Shown: piece by piece, positions 7,671 to 15,536 of the stretch | How the letters are laid out: every line of letters starts with the position of its first letter | Numbering within the stretch: position 1 is the stretch's first letter | DNA from: JBLNCE01 sp050260415 | Lineage (GTDB): Bacteria; Bacillota; UBA4882; JAAYXC01 | Direction: 5' to 3' | NCBI GenBank assembly: GCA_050260415.1 | Contig: JBLNCE010000014.1 | Location: forward strand, 1-26,861 | Length of the DNA: 26,861 nt | Notes under the pieces: generated by a model | What the model was told of the DNA's origin: nothing | What the model saw: the letters and a program-made list of their open reading frames with translations, nothing else | Databases searched by the model: none | Made by a program: the position numbers and the translations under genes

Positions 7671-7693
7671 GGGCGCCGAGAGGCGCCCTTTTC
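7671..7693 (+). terminator. Rho-independent terminator after the bactofilin gene
   Basis: GGGCGCC (7671-7677), a GAGA loop and GGCGCCC (7682-7688) form a perfect 7-bp stem followed by TTTT. It closes the larB-to-bactofilin transcript. Confidence 0.88.
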
Positions 7694-7832
7694 ATTTCGG
7701 CCCCACCCCCCATCAACAACTAACCCTGGGCGATAAGTGCCGCCGCATTTCAGGTAAGCCTGGGCATGCTAAGAGGAGTCTGACCACGTTCATGCCGCTT
7801 ATGGACGGCGCGCCGTTCTTGGGGGAACGATC

Positions 7833-8468
7833 ATGGTTTTTAGAGATCGCGCCGAGGCAGGCCGGCTCCTGGCTGCCGCCATCGGCAAACAAACCGCGCT
7901 AACCGCGGGCCCGCGTCTGGTCGTCGGCTTACCCCGCGGCGGGGTGGTGGTGGGGGCGGAGGTCGCGGCGGTACTCGGTCTGCCGCTTGAGATCATGGTG
8001 ACCAGGAAGATCGGCGCCCCGTATCAACCGGAAGCGGCCATTGGCGCCGTAACCCAGGACGGCGCACTCATACTCGATGAGGAACTGGTGGCCAGAGTGC
8101 GTATCTCGCGCGACTACATCGAGGCGGAGCGCGCGCGGCAAGTGGCCGAGATTGAACGCCGCTTGGCCATCCTGCGCGGCGATCGCCCCCCGGTGGCATG
8201 GCACGGACGCGAAGTCGTTCTGGTCGATGACGGCATCGCGACGGGTTTTACCATCAGGGCGGCGGTCAACGGCCTCCGCGCGGAAGGGGTGGCCGCGATT
8301 TGGCTTGCGGTTCCGGTCGCGTCCCGGGAGGCGGCGGCGAGCCTGAGAAGAATCGTCGACCGCTTTACCGCCCTCTTGGTCCCTGAGGATTTCATCGCCG
8401 TCGGCCAATTCTACGAGGACTTTAGAGAGATTGAGGAAGAAGAAATACAAATCCTATTATCCACCTGA
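7833..8468 (+). CDS. Phosphoribosyltransferase family protein
   Basis: The 211-aa product has a type I phosphoribosyltransferase fold. The PRPP-binding loop VVLVDDGIATG lies at about 128-138, and an earlier VVGLPRGGVVVGAEVA motif at 30-44 provides the pyrophosphate loop region. These proteins resemble the predicted phosphoribosyltransferases (COG1926 type) found alone or fused to hydrolases; their substrates are unknown. ATG at 7833 has GGGGGAAC as ribosome site. It stands apart from the operon before it, 140 bases after a terminator. The region downstream is strongly structured and its left arm includes this gene's stop codon. Confidence 0.85.
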   Translation: MVFRDRAEAGRLLAAAIGKQTALTAGPRLVVGLPRGGVVVGAEVAAVLGLPLEIMVTRKIGAPYQPEAAIGAVTQDGALILDEELVARVRISRDYIEAERARQVAEIERRLAILRGDRPPVAWHGREVVLVDDGIATGFTIRAAVNGLRAEGVAAIWLAVPVASREAAASLRRIVDRFTALLVPEDFIAVGQFYEDFREIEEEEIQILLST

Positions 8469-8559
8469 ATCCGTGGCATCCTTGGCCAACCAGGCAAGAG
8501 CGCGTAAGTTTGCGACAGGTTCTGCCTGGTATAGATAGATCGGTAAGGCACGGATTCAG
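8465..8559 (+). ncRNA. Structured leader/intergenic RNA of unknown class upstream of the YkuS gene
   Basis: A perfect 11-bp inverted repeat, CTGAATCCGTG (8465-8475) with CACGGATTCAG (8549-8559), encloses more nested pairs. CCTT (8480-8483) pairs with AAGG (8545-8548) across a 4-base bulge, and ACCAGGCA (8489-8496) pairs with TGCCTGGT (8523-8530). A downstream ACCAGG at about 8571-8576 could compete for the same CCTGGT, giving two exclusive folds ahead of the AAGGAGGTG ribosome site at 8588. There is no T tract, so it is not a simple terminator. I do not recognise it as a known riboswitch class. It may be a cis-regulatory RNA, a processed RNA or a DNA site. Confidence 0.45.
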
Positions 8560-8580
8560 GATCCAGGTAAACCAGGGCGC
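8549..8580 (+). repeat. Second copy of a degenerate intergenic repeat
   Basis: CACGGATTCAGG (8549-8560) and CCAGGGCGC (8572-8580) match 1591-1602 and 1615-1623 in order and near spacing. The first block is the right arm of the 11-bp inverted repeat here. Confidence 0.4.
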
Positions 8581-8601
8581 ATTACGGAAGGAGGTGGAAG
8601 C

Positions 8602-8865
8602 ATGCATCGCCACCGGGTGGCCGTGGATAGCGGGCTCTCAAACTACCAAACGTTCCTGAAGGATGAAGGCTACGAGGTCATCGACCTGACGAAAGACAGC
8701 TGGGAAGGGGCGGAGGCGATCATCCTCACCGGTTTGGACCAGGATCTAAACGGCATAACGAACAGGGCCAGCGACGCCTTTGTGATGGATGTATCAGGCC
8801 GCCAACCGGAAGAGGTCCTCTATGACCTGCGTAAGCACTTTGCGCGCAAAGAAGAAAGACCCTGA
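8602..8865 (+). CDS. YkuS / UPF0180 family protein
   Basis: This is a small 87-aa protein of the UPF0180 (YkuS) family, common in spore-forming Firmicutes and of unknown function. The family pattern is visible: VAVDSGLSNYQTFLKDEGYEV at the start, a central AIILTGLDQDLNGI block, and VMDVSGRQPEEVLYDLRK near the end. A strong ribosome site, AAGGAGGTG at 8588-8596, lies upstream of the ATG. It follows the structured region described at 8465 and ends at a strong terminator. Confidence 0.88.
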   Translation: MHRHRVAVDSGLSNYQTFLKDEGYEVIDLTKDSWEGAEAIILTGLDQDLNGITNRASDAFVMDVSGRQPEEVLYDLRKHFARKEERP

Positions 8866-8886
8866 CGGCATACCCCGGTTCTTCGC

Positions 8887-8930
8887 CAAGAAGGCGGGTG
8901 CGCGGAAAAGCCCGCCTTCTTGTATTTTGT
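8887..8930 (+). terminator. Rho-independent terminator after the YkuS gene
   Basis: A 12-bp perfect stem, CAAGAAGGCGGG (8887-8898) with CCCGCCTTCTTG (8911-8922), is followed by TATTTTGT. Confidence 0.9.
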
Positions 8931-9195
8931 CGAGTTCTTTGCCACGCTCCCGTGCATCTCTCGCCCTCAAGCAGGGAGGATCTCGCGCCCCGCGTCGGCT
9001 CTGGGCATAACCAATTGACAACATGTATAGAAAGCTTACCAATTTGGCGATGCTTTGCCAGGAGATCCAAAACATGCGCGCTCGCCCGAGAATAAACTTG
9101 GGCTTGTCGATCGCGCCGGTCTAGGCTTTCATGCTTTGCTGTGCCAGTGGGCCGGTATGACGACCGATCATGATTCTCCTGGGAGGTTGGGCCGG
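8931..9195 (+). other. Intergenic region before the lytic transglycosylase
   Basis: No convincing gene is seen between the terminator and the chosen start at 9196. A TTGACA at 9015-9020 lacks a well-spaced -10. The transglycosylase frame is open back to 9055, but the upstream ATGs (9055, 9157) lack ribosome sites and would place the signal peptide inside the protein. Confidence 0.5.
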
Positions 9196-9873
9196 ATGCG
9201 ACGGACCGTGCTGTTGTTCTGTCTATCGGTGGTGGTGGCGCTGTCGAGTACCGCCGTGGCAAGCGGCGTGACCGCGGTAACGGGGAATGAAGCGCCTGCA
9301 TTCGTCGAACCGCCGGTTTTTCCATATCCGGCGCTACAGGCATGGGCGGCGATGAACGACGGGGCGGCCATAGAGTGTCTGCTGGGGCTGGTCACGCAGT
9401 ACAACCATCGCTTGGCGCTTGGAGAGAAGTTAACCCTCGTCGAGTCGGTTTTTTCGGCCGCGATCACCTTCGAGCTGGATCCGCTCTTCGTGGCCAGCGT
9501 GATTGCGGCTGAGTCATCGTTTAACCCGCGTGCCCGCTCGCGTTGCGGGGCGGAGGGATTGATGCAGCTCACAAAGCCTGTCCAACCTTGGCTGGGCGTG
9601 GATGATCCCTACGATATCAGGCAAAACGTAGCCGGCGGTTGCCAGTACCTGACGCATCTCAGAAGGCGCTTTCACCGACCGGATCTTGTTCTGGCGGCAT
9701 ACAATGCTGGCCCCGGCCGCGTGGCGGCGCTGGGACGGGTGCCGGATATCAAGGAGACGAAGATCTATGTAAAGCGAGTCGTAAGGCTCCATGCAAGATT
9801 GACGGCGGAAGTGCAAAGCCTGACGAGACTGGCTTTGGAGAGAAGGCATTTCCACCCTTTTGTCCTGGCCTGA
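9196..9873 (+). CDS. Exported lytic transglycosylase (SLT domain)
   Basis: The SLT domain cleaves peptidoglycan glycan strands to form anhydromuramyl ends. From the ATG at 9196 the protein is 225 aa, with a clear signal peptide (basic MRRT, hydrophobic core to about residue 20, VASG cleavage region). The catalytic domain is at about 83-200: the catalytic glutamate is Glu106 in AAESSFNP, followed by GAEGLMQL (118-125) and AAYNAGPGRV (167-176). GGGAGG at 9181-9186 decides the start. Family members in Firmicutes act in sporulation, germination or wall turnover; which applies here is not visible. It converges on the DUF559 gene. Confidence 0.9.
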   Translation: MRRTVLLFCLSVVVALSSTAVASGVTAVTGNEAPAFVEPPVFPYPALQAWAAMNDGAAIECLLGLVTQYNHRLALGEKLTLVESVFSAAITFELDPLFVASVIAAESSFNPRARSRCGAEGLMQLTKPVQPWLGVDDPYDIRQNVAGGCQYLTHLRRRFHRPDLVLAAYNAGPGRVAALGRVPDIKETKIYVKRVVRLHARLTAEVQSLTRLALERRHFHPFVLA

Positions 9874-9905
9874 ACCAGGGGCGGTCCGATGCGATCACCC
9901 CCGGT

Positions 9906-10343
9906 TCAGACACGCTTTCGCCGCGGTGGCTCATTGCTCTGCAGCCCAAAACCGGTCTTGGCGATCCAGACACGCAAACCCGCTTGCAAGGGGGTTTCTC
10001 CGGCAACAGAGCCCGCGCGCCGAAGATTGCTCCGCCAAGTCGCGATATAATCAGCGATCCGGTCTCCACAAGCACGGACATTGGTCAAGACATCCTGGTT
10101 GCTCAGGCGCAGGAGGGTAATACCGTACTCGGACAAGAGACGCTCCTTCTCCCGATCCTTGGCGCGGATCGCGCTGGCAATATGGAAGAAACCATCGACC
10201 TCGATGGCCAGGTGATACCGGGGGAGCAGGAAATCGATCTCCCGGCCTGCCAATATTTCTCCCTGGCGGAAGTCTAGCCCGCGCCGGGTCAGTTCTTTGC
10301 GCAACGCACGCTCGGCAGCGTTTTCTTCATGATTATAGAGCAT
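9906..10343 (-). CDS. DUF559 family protein (Vsr/PD-(D/E)XK-like)
   Basis: The 145-aa product matches DUF559, small proteins related to very-short-patch repair and restriction endonuclease folds. The core REIDFLLPRYHLAIEVDG (about 34-51) carries the Asp and Glu expected of a PD-(D/E)XK-like site, followed by a KDREKERLLSEYGITLLRL helix-strand. GAGAGG lies about ten bases upstream of the ATG on the minus strand. Its last 30 or so residues are basic and look unrelated to the domain. It stands alone between two plus-strand genes, with its start only about 20 bases from the divergent glnR promoter. Substrate and biological role are not established. Confidence 0.8.
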   Translation of the reverse strand: MLYNHEENAAERALRKELTRRGLDFRQGEILAGREIDFLLPRYHLAIEVDGFFHIASAIRAKDREKERLLSEYGITLLRLSNQDVLTNVRACGDRIADYIATWRSNLRRAGSVAGETPLQAGLRVWIAKTGFGLQSNEPPRRKRV

Positions 10344-10364
10344 CCAGTAATACCTCTCACAGGC

Positions 10365-10393
10365 TTGACATGGATCTGACCGACATCTATACT
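10365..10393 (+). promoter_or_regulatory. Strong SigA-type promoter for glnR-glnA
   Basis: TTGACA (10365-10370) and TATACT (10388-10393) are spaced by 17 bases, nearly perfect consensus. Transcription would start near 10400, 30 bases before the glnR ATG. I searched the flanks for the Bacillus GlnR operator TGTNA-N7-TNACA and found only half sites. Confidence 0.8.
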
Positions 10394-10431
10394 AAAGCCA
10401 GGAAACATCGGACGCAGAGGACACGATCGCC

Positions 10432-10833
10432 ATGGATCCAAAAGTCCCGGTCTATTCCATCGGCACGGTAAGCGGCTTGACGGGCTTTACGCCACGGCAA
10501 CTCCGCTATTACGAGTCGATCGGGCTGTTGAGTCCGGCGCGTAGCGGCGGACGGCACCGTCATTATTCGCCCACGGATGTCGATCGCCTGCTTGCTCTGC
10601 GCGGCTTGCTCACGGAGGGGATGACCCTGTCGGGGGCCAGGAAGGTACTCATGGGCATGGTTGAGGTTCCACCCCGGTTGGTCGAGAAAACCTCCGTGCC
10701 TATCCTCGATCATACGGCGCTGGCCGAAAGCCTGCGCCAGGGTAAAAGCCTGACCTCCCTATTTCCCGTGAACGATCAGGAGTCGCTCTACCGGCTGCTC
10801 GAGCGCATCCGCGGTGAAGAGCCGGATCGGTAG
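10432..10833 (+). CDS. glnR: MerR family regulator, GlnR type
   Basis: The 133-aa protein has a MerR winged helix-turn-helix at about residues 8-75 (YSIGTVSGLTGFTPRQLRYY, then a wing at GRHRHYSPTDVDRL). Glutamine synthetase is the next gene, as in the glnRA operon of Bacillus. The C-terminal stretch SLRQGKSLTSLFP (about 100-112) resembles the end of Bacillus GlnR (RQGDMSRFF), the tail that contacts feedback-inhibited glutamine synthetase. Here about 20 further residues follow it. The ribosome site is weak (AGAGGA). By analogy it would repress its operon when glutamine is plentiful; that is inferred from family and context. Confidence 0.85.
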   Translation: MDPKVPVYSIGTVSGLTGFTPRQLRYYESIGLLSPARSGGRHRHYSPTDVDRLLALRGLLTEGMTLSGARKVLMGMVEVPPRLVEKTSVPILDHTALAESLRQGKSLTSLFPVNDQESLYRLLERIRGEEPDR

Positions 10834-10859
10834 CGCCGCATACCGGCTGGGCTTTCTCT

Positions 10860-10899
10860 ATCCCCCCGCCCTCGCATCGTGGGCCGTGGGGGATTGTTT
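10860..10899 (+). terminator. Hairpin between glnR and glnA (weak terminator or attenuator)
   Basis: ATCCCCC (10860-10866) pairs with GGGGGAT (10888-10894), with an inner GCCC/GGGC stem. The tail TGTTTGTTCC is only moderately U-rich, so partial read-through into glnA is likely. Confidence 0.5.
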
Positions 10900-10948
10900 G
10901 TTCCTTTGAGGTCTTGAAAGCTGGGATCAGGCGGCGAGGAGGGGTAGC

Positions 10949-12274
10949 ATGACCGATGAACAAATACTGGCCTTGGCCGGGGATCACGGGGTAAAATTCG
11001 TCCGTCTCCAGTTCCTTGATATTCTCGGCGTTGCCAAGAATGTGGCGATCCCGATCAGGCAATTGGGGCGGGCGCTCGCCAACGGGATCATGTTCGACGG
11101 GTCGAGTATCGAGGGTTTTGCCAGGATCGAAGAGTCAGACATGAACCTCCGCCCGGTACTTGACTCATTCGCCATTCTTCCCCGGTCGCCCGCCTGTGAC
11201 GAAGTGGAAGCGCAATTAATCTGCGACGTCTATACGCCCGACGGCGCCCCGTTCGTCGGCGATCCCCGCTACATCCTCCGCCAGGCGGTGGATCGGGCGG
11301 CCGAGAAAGGGCTCACGGTCAAGATCGGGTTGGAGTGTGAGTTTTTCCTCTTCAAGAAGAGGTCTGGCAAGAAAGTTTCCACCGCGACCAGCGACCAAGG
11401 CGGATATTTCGACCTTTCGCCGGGAGATGAGGGTGAGATCGCCCGGCGGGAGATCGTTATGCATCTTGAGGAGATGGGCTTTGAGGTCGAGTCCTCGCAC
11501 CACGAGACCGTCCCTGGACAGCACGAGATCGATTTTGGCCTGGCCGAGGCGCTTGTCGTCGCGGACCGGTTCGCCACCCTGCGCACGGTGGCGCGGGCGG
11601 TGGCGGATGCCCACGGTCTGCAGGCAACCTTCATCCCCAAGCCCCTGATCGGCGTGGACGGTTCGGGTCTACACACGCATCTGGCGCTGTTCAGAAGCGG
11701 CGAGAACGTCTTCTTCGACCCGGACGGTCACGCCAGACTCAGTGAAACGGCACTGTACTTCATCGGCGGTTTACTATCCCATGCCCGCGCCCTCACCGCG
11801 CTCACCAACCCCTTGGTGAATTCCTATAAACGCTTGGTGCCTGGGTTTGAAGCGCCTTTCCACGTCTCATGGTCGGCTCAGAACCGGAATGCCTTGGTGC
11901 GTGTGCCCAGCGGACGGGGGGCCGAGACAAGGATCGAGATGCGCGCGCCGGATCCGGCCTGCAACCCGTACCTGGCCCTGGCGGTCATGATCCAGGCTGG
12001 CCTCGACGGTGTTGAGCGTCGCCTGGCGCCGCCAAAACCCGTCACGGGGCATATCTACCGCAAGAGCCAGACGGAGCTTGCCGCCGAAGGCGTGGGGCGC
12101 CTGCCCAACAGTTTGCGCGAGGCCTTGGATGAGATGGCCAAGAGTGAACTCGTGCGGAAGGCCATCGGCCAACACATTTTCCAGCATTTTTTGGCGGCGA
12201 AGAGCATCGAGTGGGACATCTACCGTACTCAGGTACATCGGTGGGAACTGGAGCAATACATGGGGGTCTTTTGA
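10949..12274 (+). CDS. glnA: Glutamine synthetase type I (alpha)
   Basis: The enzyme makes glutamine from glutamate, ammonia and ATP as a dodecamer in the cytoplasm. The 441-aa length and lack of an adenylylation-site insert indicate the GSI-alpha form of Firmicutes. The beta-grasp domain contains FDGSSIEGFARIEESDM, with the arginine (Arg59) at the position linked to feedback inhibition in Bacillus. The catalytic domain shows LECEFF near 128, ETVPGQHEIDF near 184-194, and the RVPSGRGAETRIEMR block near 318-332. GAGGAGGGG precedes the ATG. It is probably transcribed from the glnR promoter through the hairpin at 10860. Confidence 0.96.
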   Translation: MTDEQILALAGDHGVKFVRLQFLDILGVAKNVAIPIRQLGRALANGIMFDGSSIEGFARIEESDMNLRPVLDSFAILPRSPACDEVEAQLICDVYTPDGAPFVGDPRYILRQAVDRAAEKGLTVKIGLECEFFLFKKRSGKKVSTATSDQGGYFDLSPGDEGEIARREIVMHLEEMGFEVESSHHETVPGQHEIDFGLAEALVVADRFATLRTVARAVADAHGLQATFIPKPLIGVDGSGLHTHLALFRSGENVFFDPDGHARLSETALYFIGGLLSHARALTALTNPLVNSYKRLVPGFEAPFHVSWSAQNRNALVRVPSGRGAETRIEMRAPDPACNPYLALAVMIQAGLDGVERRLAPPKPVTGHIYRKSQTELAAEGVGRLPNSLREALDEMAKSELVRKAIGQHIFQHFLAAKSIEWDIYRTQVHRWELEQYMGVF

Positions 12275-12383
12275 GCCGCGAGCGCCAAGCTGATTGGGGC
12301 AAGAAGGAGAAGCGCCCGGGAGGAAGAATAATATGAGACGACGTTTTACCTAGCGAAACCGGGACGAAGAACGGGGGCGGAGC

Positions 12384-12566
12384 ATGCCTGAACCTGTATC
12401 CGTCGAGACGCCCGGCCGCCGAAGCCCTCGTATCCTTGCACGCGCGAAACCATCCCTGGACTCCGAGCGGCCGGACGGGTTTGAGTATGAGATGTTCCAG
12501 CGCTACCTAGAGCTTCTGGCCGCCTGCGAGCATGAGCCCGCGGGCGGGATCCAGGAGGAAGAGTAG
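12384..12566 (+). CDS. Small hypothetical protein downstream of glnA
   Basis: A 60-aa frame has GGGGGCGGAGC just before its ATG, 110 bases after glnA on the same strand. The first half is basic and proline-rich. The second half (EYEMFQRYLELLAACEHEP, then an acidic end) could form one amphipathic helix. I recognise no family. It could be a genuine small protein cotranscribed with glnA or a chance frame. Confidence 0.4.
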   Translation: MPEPVSVETPGRRSPRILARAKPSLDSERPDGFEYEMFQRYLELLAACEHEPAGGIQEEE

Positions 12567-12719
12567 ACCAACGACCGGCCACGACGGCGTCAATCCCTCC
12601 CAGGAAGCATTTTCCCGGCATCTTCACGACGCTCAGCGCCCGGCGGGATTAGGGCCTGCCGCTAGAGCACGGAAGGGCCTGAACGCCACGGAATGGATCT
12701 ATTCCTCTCTCCCCCTCTC

Positions 12720-14183
12720 CTACTCCATCTCGCTCGTCCATCTCAAGACCGGTTTTCGTGCGGCGCCGGCTTCGTCCAGCCTTCCGACCGGCGTCGCGTG
12801 CGGGGCCTCATGGAGTAGTTCCGGCTGTTCTTCGGCTTCCCGCGCGATCTTGAGCATGGTTTCGGCAAAGGCGTCCAACGTCGCGAGGCTCTCCGTCTCG
12901 GTCGGCTCGATCATCATGGCCTCCTCCACGATGAGCGGGAAATAGACGGTCGGAGGGTGAAAGCCATAGTCAATCAGGCGCTTGGCGATATCCAGGGCGC
13001 GGATGCCCAATTCCTTCTGCCGGCGGGCCGAAAGAACGAACTCGTGCATGTAAGGCCCGGGGTACGGGAGGTCGTAAGCCCCGGCAAGGCGCTTGGCAAG
13101 GTAGTTGGCATTGAGAACGGCATCCAGAGAAGCCTGGCGGAGACCTTCCGCGCCCATCGACAGAATATAGGCATAGGCGCGTACCAGGATGCCGAACTGG
13201 CCATGGAAGGACCGGACCCGGCCGATGGATTGAGGCCCCGCGTCCGCCAGGCGGTATTGCCCGTCTTCGGTTTTCTCCACCACGGGACTCGGCAGGAAGG
13301 GGATCAGCCCGGGGACCACTCCCACCGGTCCCGCGCCGGGTCCCCCGCCGCCATGCGGCGTGGAGAATGTCTTGTGCAGGTTGAGGTGGATTACGTCAAA
13401 CCCCATATCCCCGGGACGCGAGAGGCCCATGATTGCGTTCAGGTTGGCGCCGTCGTAGTAGAGCAAGCCGCCCGCGTCGTGCACCATCCTGGCGACGTCG
13501 GGAATGCGCGCCTCGAACAGTCCCAAGGTGTTGGGGTTGGTCAGCATTAGGGCGGCGACCGAATCGTCCAGCCCTCGCTTGAGCGCCTCCAGATCGATGC
13601 CGCCGTCCGCGGCCGAGGGGATCTGCATGACTTCCATCCCGGCCACGGCCGCGCTGGCCGGGTTGGTCCCGTGCGCGTTGTCCGGTACCAGAATACGGCG
13701 GCGGGCGTGTTGCCCCCGGGCCTTATGGTAGGCCCGGACGAGGAGGAGCCCGGTCAGCTCGCCATGCGCCCCGGCGGCCGGACTGAGCGTAAATCGCGCC
13801 ATGCCGGTCAACGCGGCCAGGGCTTCCTCGAGCCCGGCCATGATGCGGAGCGCGCCCTGAGCGGTTGCCGCGTCCTGATAGGGGTGCAGCGCGGACAAGC
13901 CCGCCAACGCGGCAATATCCTCGTTGACCTTGGGATTGTACTTCATCGTACAGGAACCGAGCGGATAGAAACCATTATCCACCCCGTGATTGCGGCGGGA
14001 CAGAGCGGTATAATGCCTGACCACCTCAACCTCCGCGAGTTCGGGGAGGCGAGGAGGATCCTTGCGCCGCAGGGCGGCTGGGATCGCGTTCTCGGGTAGC
14101 GGTGGGATGTCCTTGGCGTGGGTCCGCATCCCCCGGTGACCAGGGGTGGATCTTTCAAAGACAAGCGGTATCTCGTTTAGCAC
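12720..14183 (-). CDS. gcvPB: Glycine dehydrogenase (decarboxylating) subunit 2
   Basis: GcvPB is the PLP-carrying half of the split P-protein of the glycine cleavage system. It decarboxylates glycine and passes the aminomethyl group to lipoyl-GcvH. The 487-aa product has the PLP lysine at about Lys271 in the HLNLHKTFSTPHGGGGPG motif, preceded by YYDGANLNAI. The start is GTG, with GGAGG about seven bases upstream (on the minus strand, 14192-14196), and its first bases overlap the end of gcvPA by seven. It is the last gene of the gcvT-gcvPA-gcvPB operon. Genes for GcvH and the lipoamide dehydrogenase are not in the window. Confidence 0.96.
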   Translation of the reverse strand: MLNEIPLVFERSTPGHRGMRTHAKDIPPLPENAIPAALRRKDPPRLPELAEVEVVRHYTALSRRNHGVDNGFYPLGSCTMKYNPKVNEDIAALAGLSALHPYQDAATAQGALRIMAGLEEALAALTGMARFTLSPAAGAHGELTGLLLVRAYHKARGQHARRRILVPDNAHGTNPASAAVAGMEVMQIPSAADGGIDLEALKRGLDDSVAALMLTNPNTLGLFEARIPDVARMVHDAGGLLYYDGANLNAIMGLSRPGDMGFDVIHLNLHKTFSTPHGGGGPGAGPVGVVPGLIPFLPSPVVEKTEDGQYRLADAGPQSIGRVRSFHGQFGILVRAYAYILSMGAEGLRQASLDAVLNANYLAKRLAGAYDLPYPGPYMHEFVLSARRQKELGIRALDIAKRLIDYGFHPPTVYFPLIVEEAMMIEPTETESLATLDAFAETMLKIAREAEEQPELLHEAPHATPVGRLDEAGAARKPVLRWTSEME

Positions 14184-15520
14184 GCGATCGCCTCCATGAC
14201 TTGGGCAAGTTCTTCGATCTCCGCCGCCGATCTGACCTCGGTTACGGCCAGGAGAACCGCTTGCCCGAATTCGGGATAATACGGAGCAAGGTCTAGACCC
14301 CCGATGATGCCGTGTTCCCGGAGGGCGGCATTGAGTTCGCCCACCGGTACCGGGCTACGCAAGGCGAATTCGTGAAAGAACGGCCCGTCGAACAAGGGAA
14401 CGAATCCTTTGCAACGCGTGAGGCGGTGCAACGCATGGCGGGCGGCGCCGGCGCATTGGGCGGCCACTTCGTGCAGGCCATCCGGGCCGACCGCGGCCAG
14501 ATAGATCGTGGCGCGCAGGGCAAGAAGCGCGGCGTTGCTGCAGATATTGGAGGTCGCCCTTTCGCGCCTGATATGCTGTTCCCGCGTCTGAAGCGTTAGA
14601 ACGTATCCATGCCGGCCTTTCCCATCCACGGTCCGCCCGACGAGACGGCCGGGCATACGCCGCAGGAAACCGTCGCGGCACGCCATAAAGCCCAGGCCCG
14701 GTCCGCCGAAGTTCGGCGGACTGCCCAGCGGCTGCCCTTCACCGATGACGAGGTCGGCCCCGAGACGTCCCGGTGCCTCCAGCAGGCCTAGCGCCACTGG
14801 ATTGGCGGCCACGATCAGGGACGCGCCGACGGCATGCACGGCTTCCGCCAAGGCGCCGAGGTCCTCGATCTGGCCGAAGAAGTTGGGGTACCCGACGATT
14901 AAGGCGGCGACTCCCGTATCCAAGGGGAGCGCATCCGCGCGAAGCCTTCCTGCGCCAACGGGTAATTCGATCGGCTCAACCTCTCGAAAGCGGAGATAGG
15001 TGCGGATGACGTCTCGGTATTCCGGGTGCAGGGTTCTTGCGACGAGGATCTTCGTGCGGCCCGTGGCGCCGATCGCCATGAGCGCCGCCTCGGCCGCGGC
15101 CGTGGCGCCGTCGTAAAGCGAGGCGTTGGCCACGGGCAGGCCACATAGTTCGGCGATCATGGTCTGGAACTCGAATATCGCCTGCAGCATGCCCTGGCTC
15201 ATCTCGGGCTGGTAAGGCGTATAGGCGGTGTAGAATTCGGCGCGGCCGGCCAGATGGTCGACGACGGCGGGGATGTGGTGCTGGTAGGCGCCGGCGCCGA
15301 GGAAGCAGGGATGCTCGACGAGGTTGACGTTCATGCGCGCCAGGGCATGGAAACCTCGGATCAGTTCCGCCTCGGATAGGGCTTCGGGCAAAGCAGGCGG
15401 CCGCGCCAGGCGAAGCGCGGGCGGGATCGGGGCGAGCAGTTCCTCCTGATCCCTGAGCCCTAGAACCGCCAGCATCTTCCGTCTTTCTTCCGGCGTATGC
15501 GGCAAATAGGGATGCGACAT
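14177..15520 (-). CDS. gcvPA: Glycine dehydrogenase (decarboxylating) subunit 1
   Basis: GcvPA pairs with GcvPB to form the decarboxylase. The frame is open from 15838, but the real start is the ATG at 15520: AAGGAGG is eight to nine bases upstream, and the resulting 447 aa equals the family length (MSHPYLPHTPEERRKMLAVLG as typical N-terminus). Conserved family blocks visible are FLGAGAYQHHIP, YTPYQPEMSQG and the glycine-rich GGPGLGFMACR. The start is 16 bases after the gcvT stop. The 3' end overlaps the gcvPB start, so the two subunits are likely made in equal amounts. Confidence 0.96.
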   Translation of the reverse strand: MSHPYLPHTPEERRKMLAVLGLRDQEELLAPIPPALRLARPPALPEALSEAELIRGFHALARMNVNLVEHPCFLGAGAYQHHIPAVVDHLAGRAEFYTAYTPYQPEMSQGMLQAIFEFQTMIAELCGLPVANASLYDGATAAAEAALMAIGATGRTKILVARTLHPEYRDVIRTYLRFREVEPIELPVGAGRLRADALPLDTGVAALIVGYPNFFGQIEDLGALAEAVHAVGASLIVAANPVALGLLEAPGRLGADLVIGEGQPLGSPPNFGGPGLGFMACRDGFLRRMPGRLVGRTVDGKGRHGYVLTLQTREQHIRRERATSNICSNAALLALRATIYLAAVGPDGLHEVAAQCAGAARHALHRLTRCKGFVPLFDGPFFHEFALRSPVPVGELNAALREHGIIGGLDLAPYYPEFGQAVLLAVTEVRSAAEIEELAQVMEAIAC

Positions 15521-15536
15521 CAGCCAGGCCTCCTTC

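Noticed and set aside
8457..8465. TTATCCACC, a near DnaA box
   Set aside because: It is a single site at the end of a coding gene with no cluster of boxes or AT-rich element, so it is not evidence for an origin.
9015..9043. TTGACA at 9015 as a promoter for the lytic transglycosylase
   Set aside because: No -10-like hexamer occurs 16-18 bases downstream; TATAGA at 9026 is only five bases away.
12333..12353. Six-codon ORF after glnA with a GGGAGGAAG site
   Set aside because: It is too short to judge and shows no attenuator features.
12957..14099. Long plus-strand frames opposite gcvPB
   Set aside because: They are antisense shadows of a well-conserved gene in high-GC DNA, without their own motifs.
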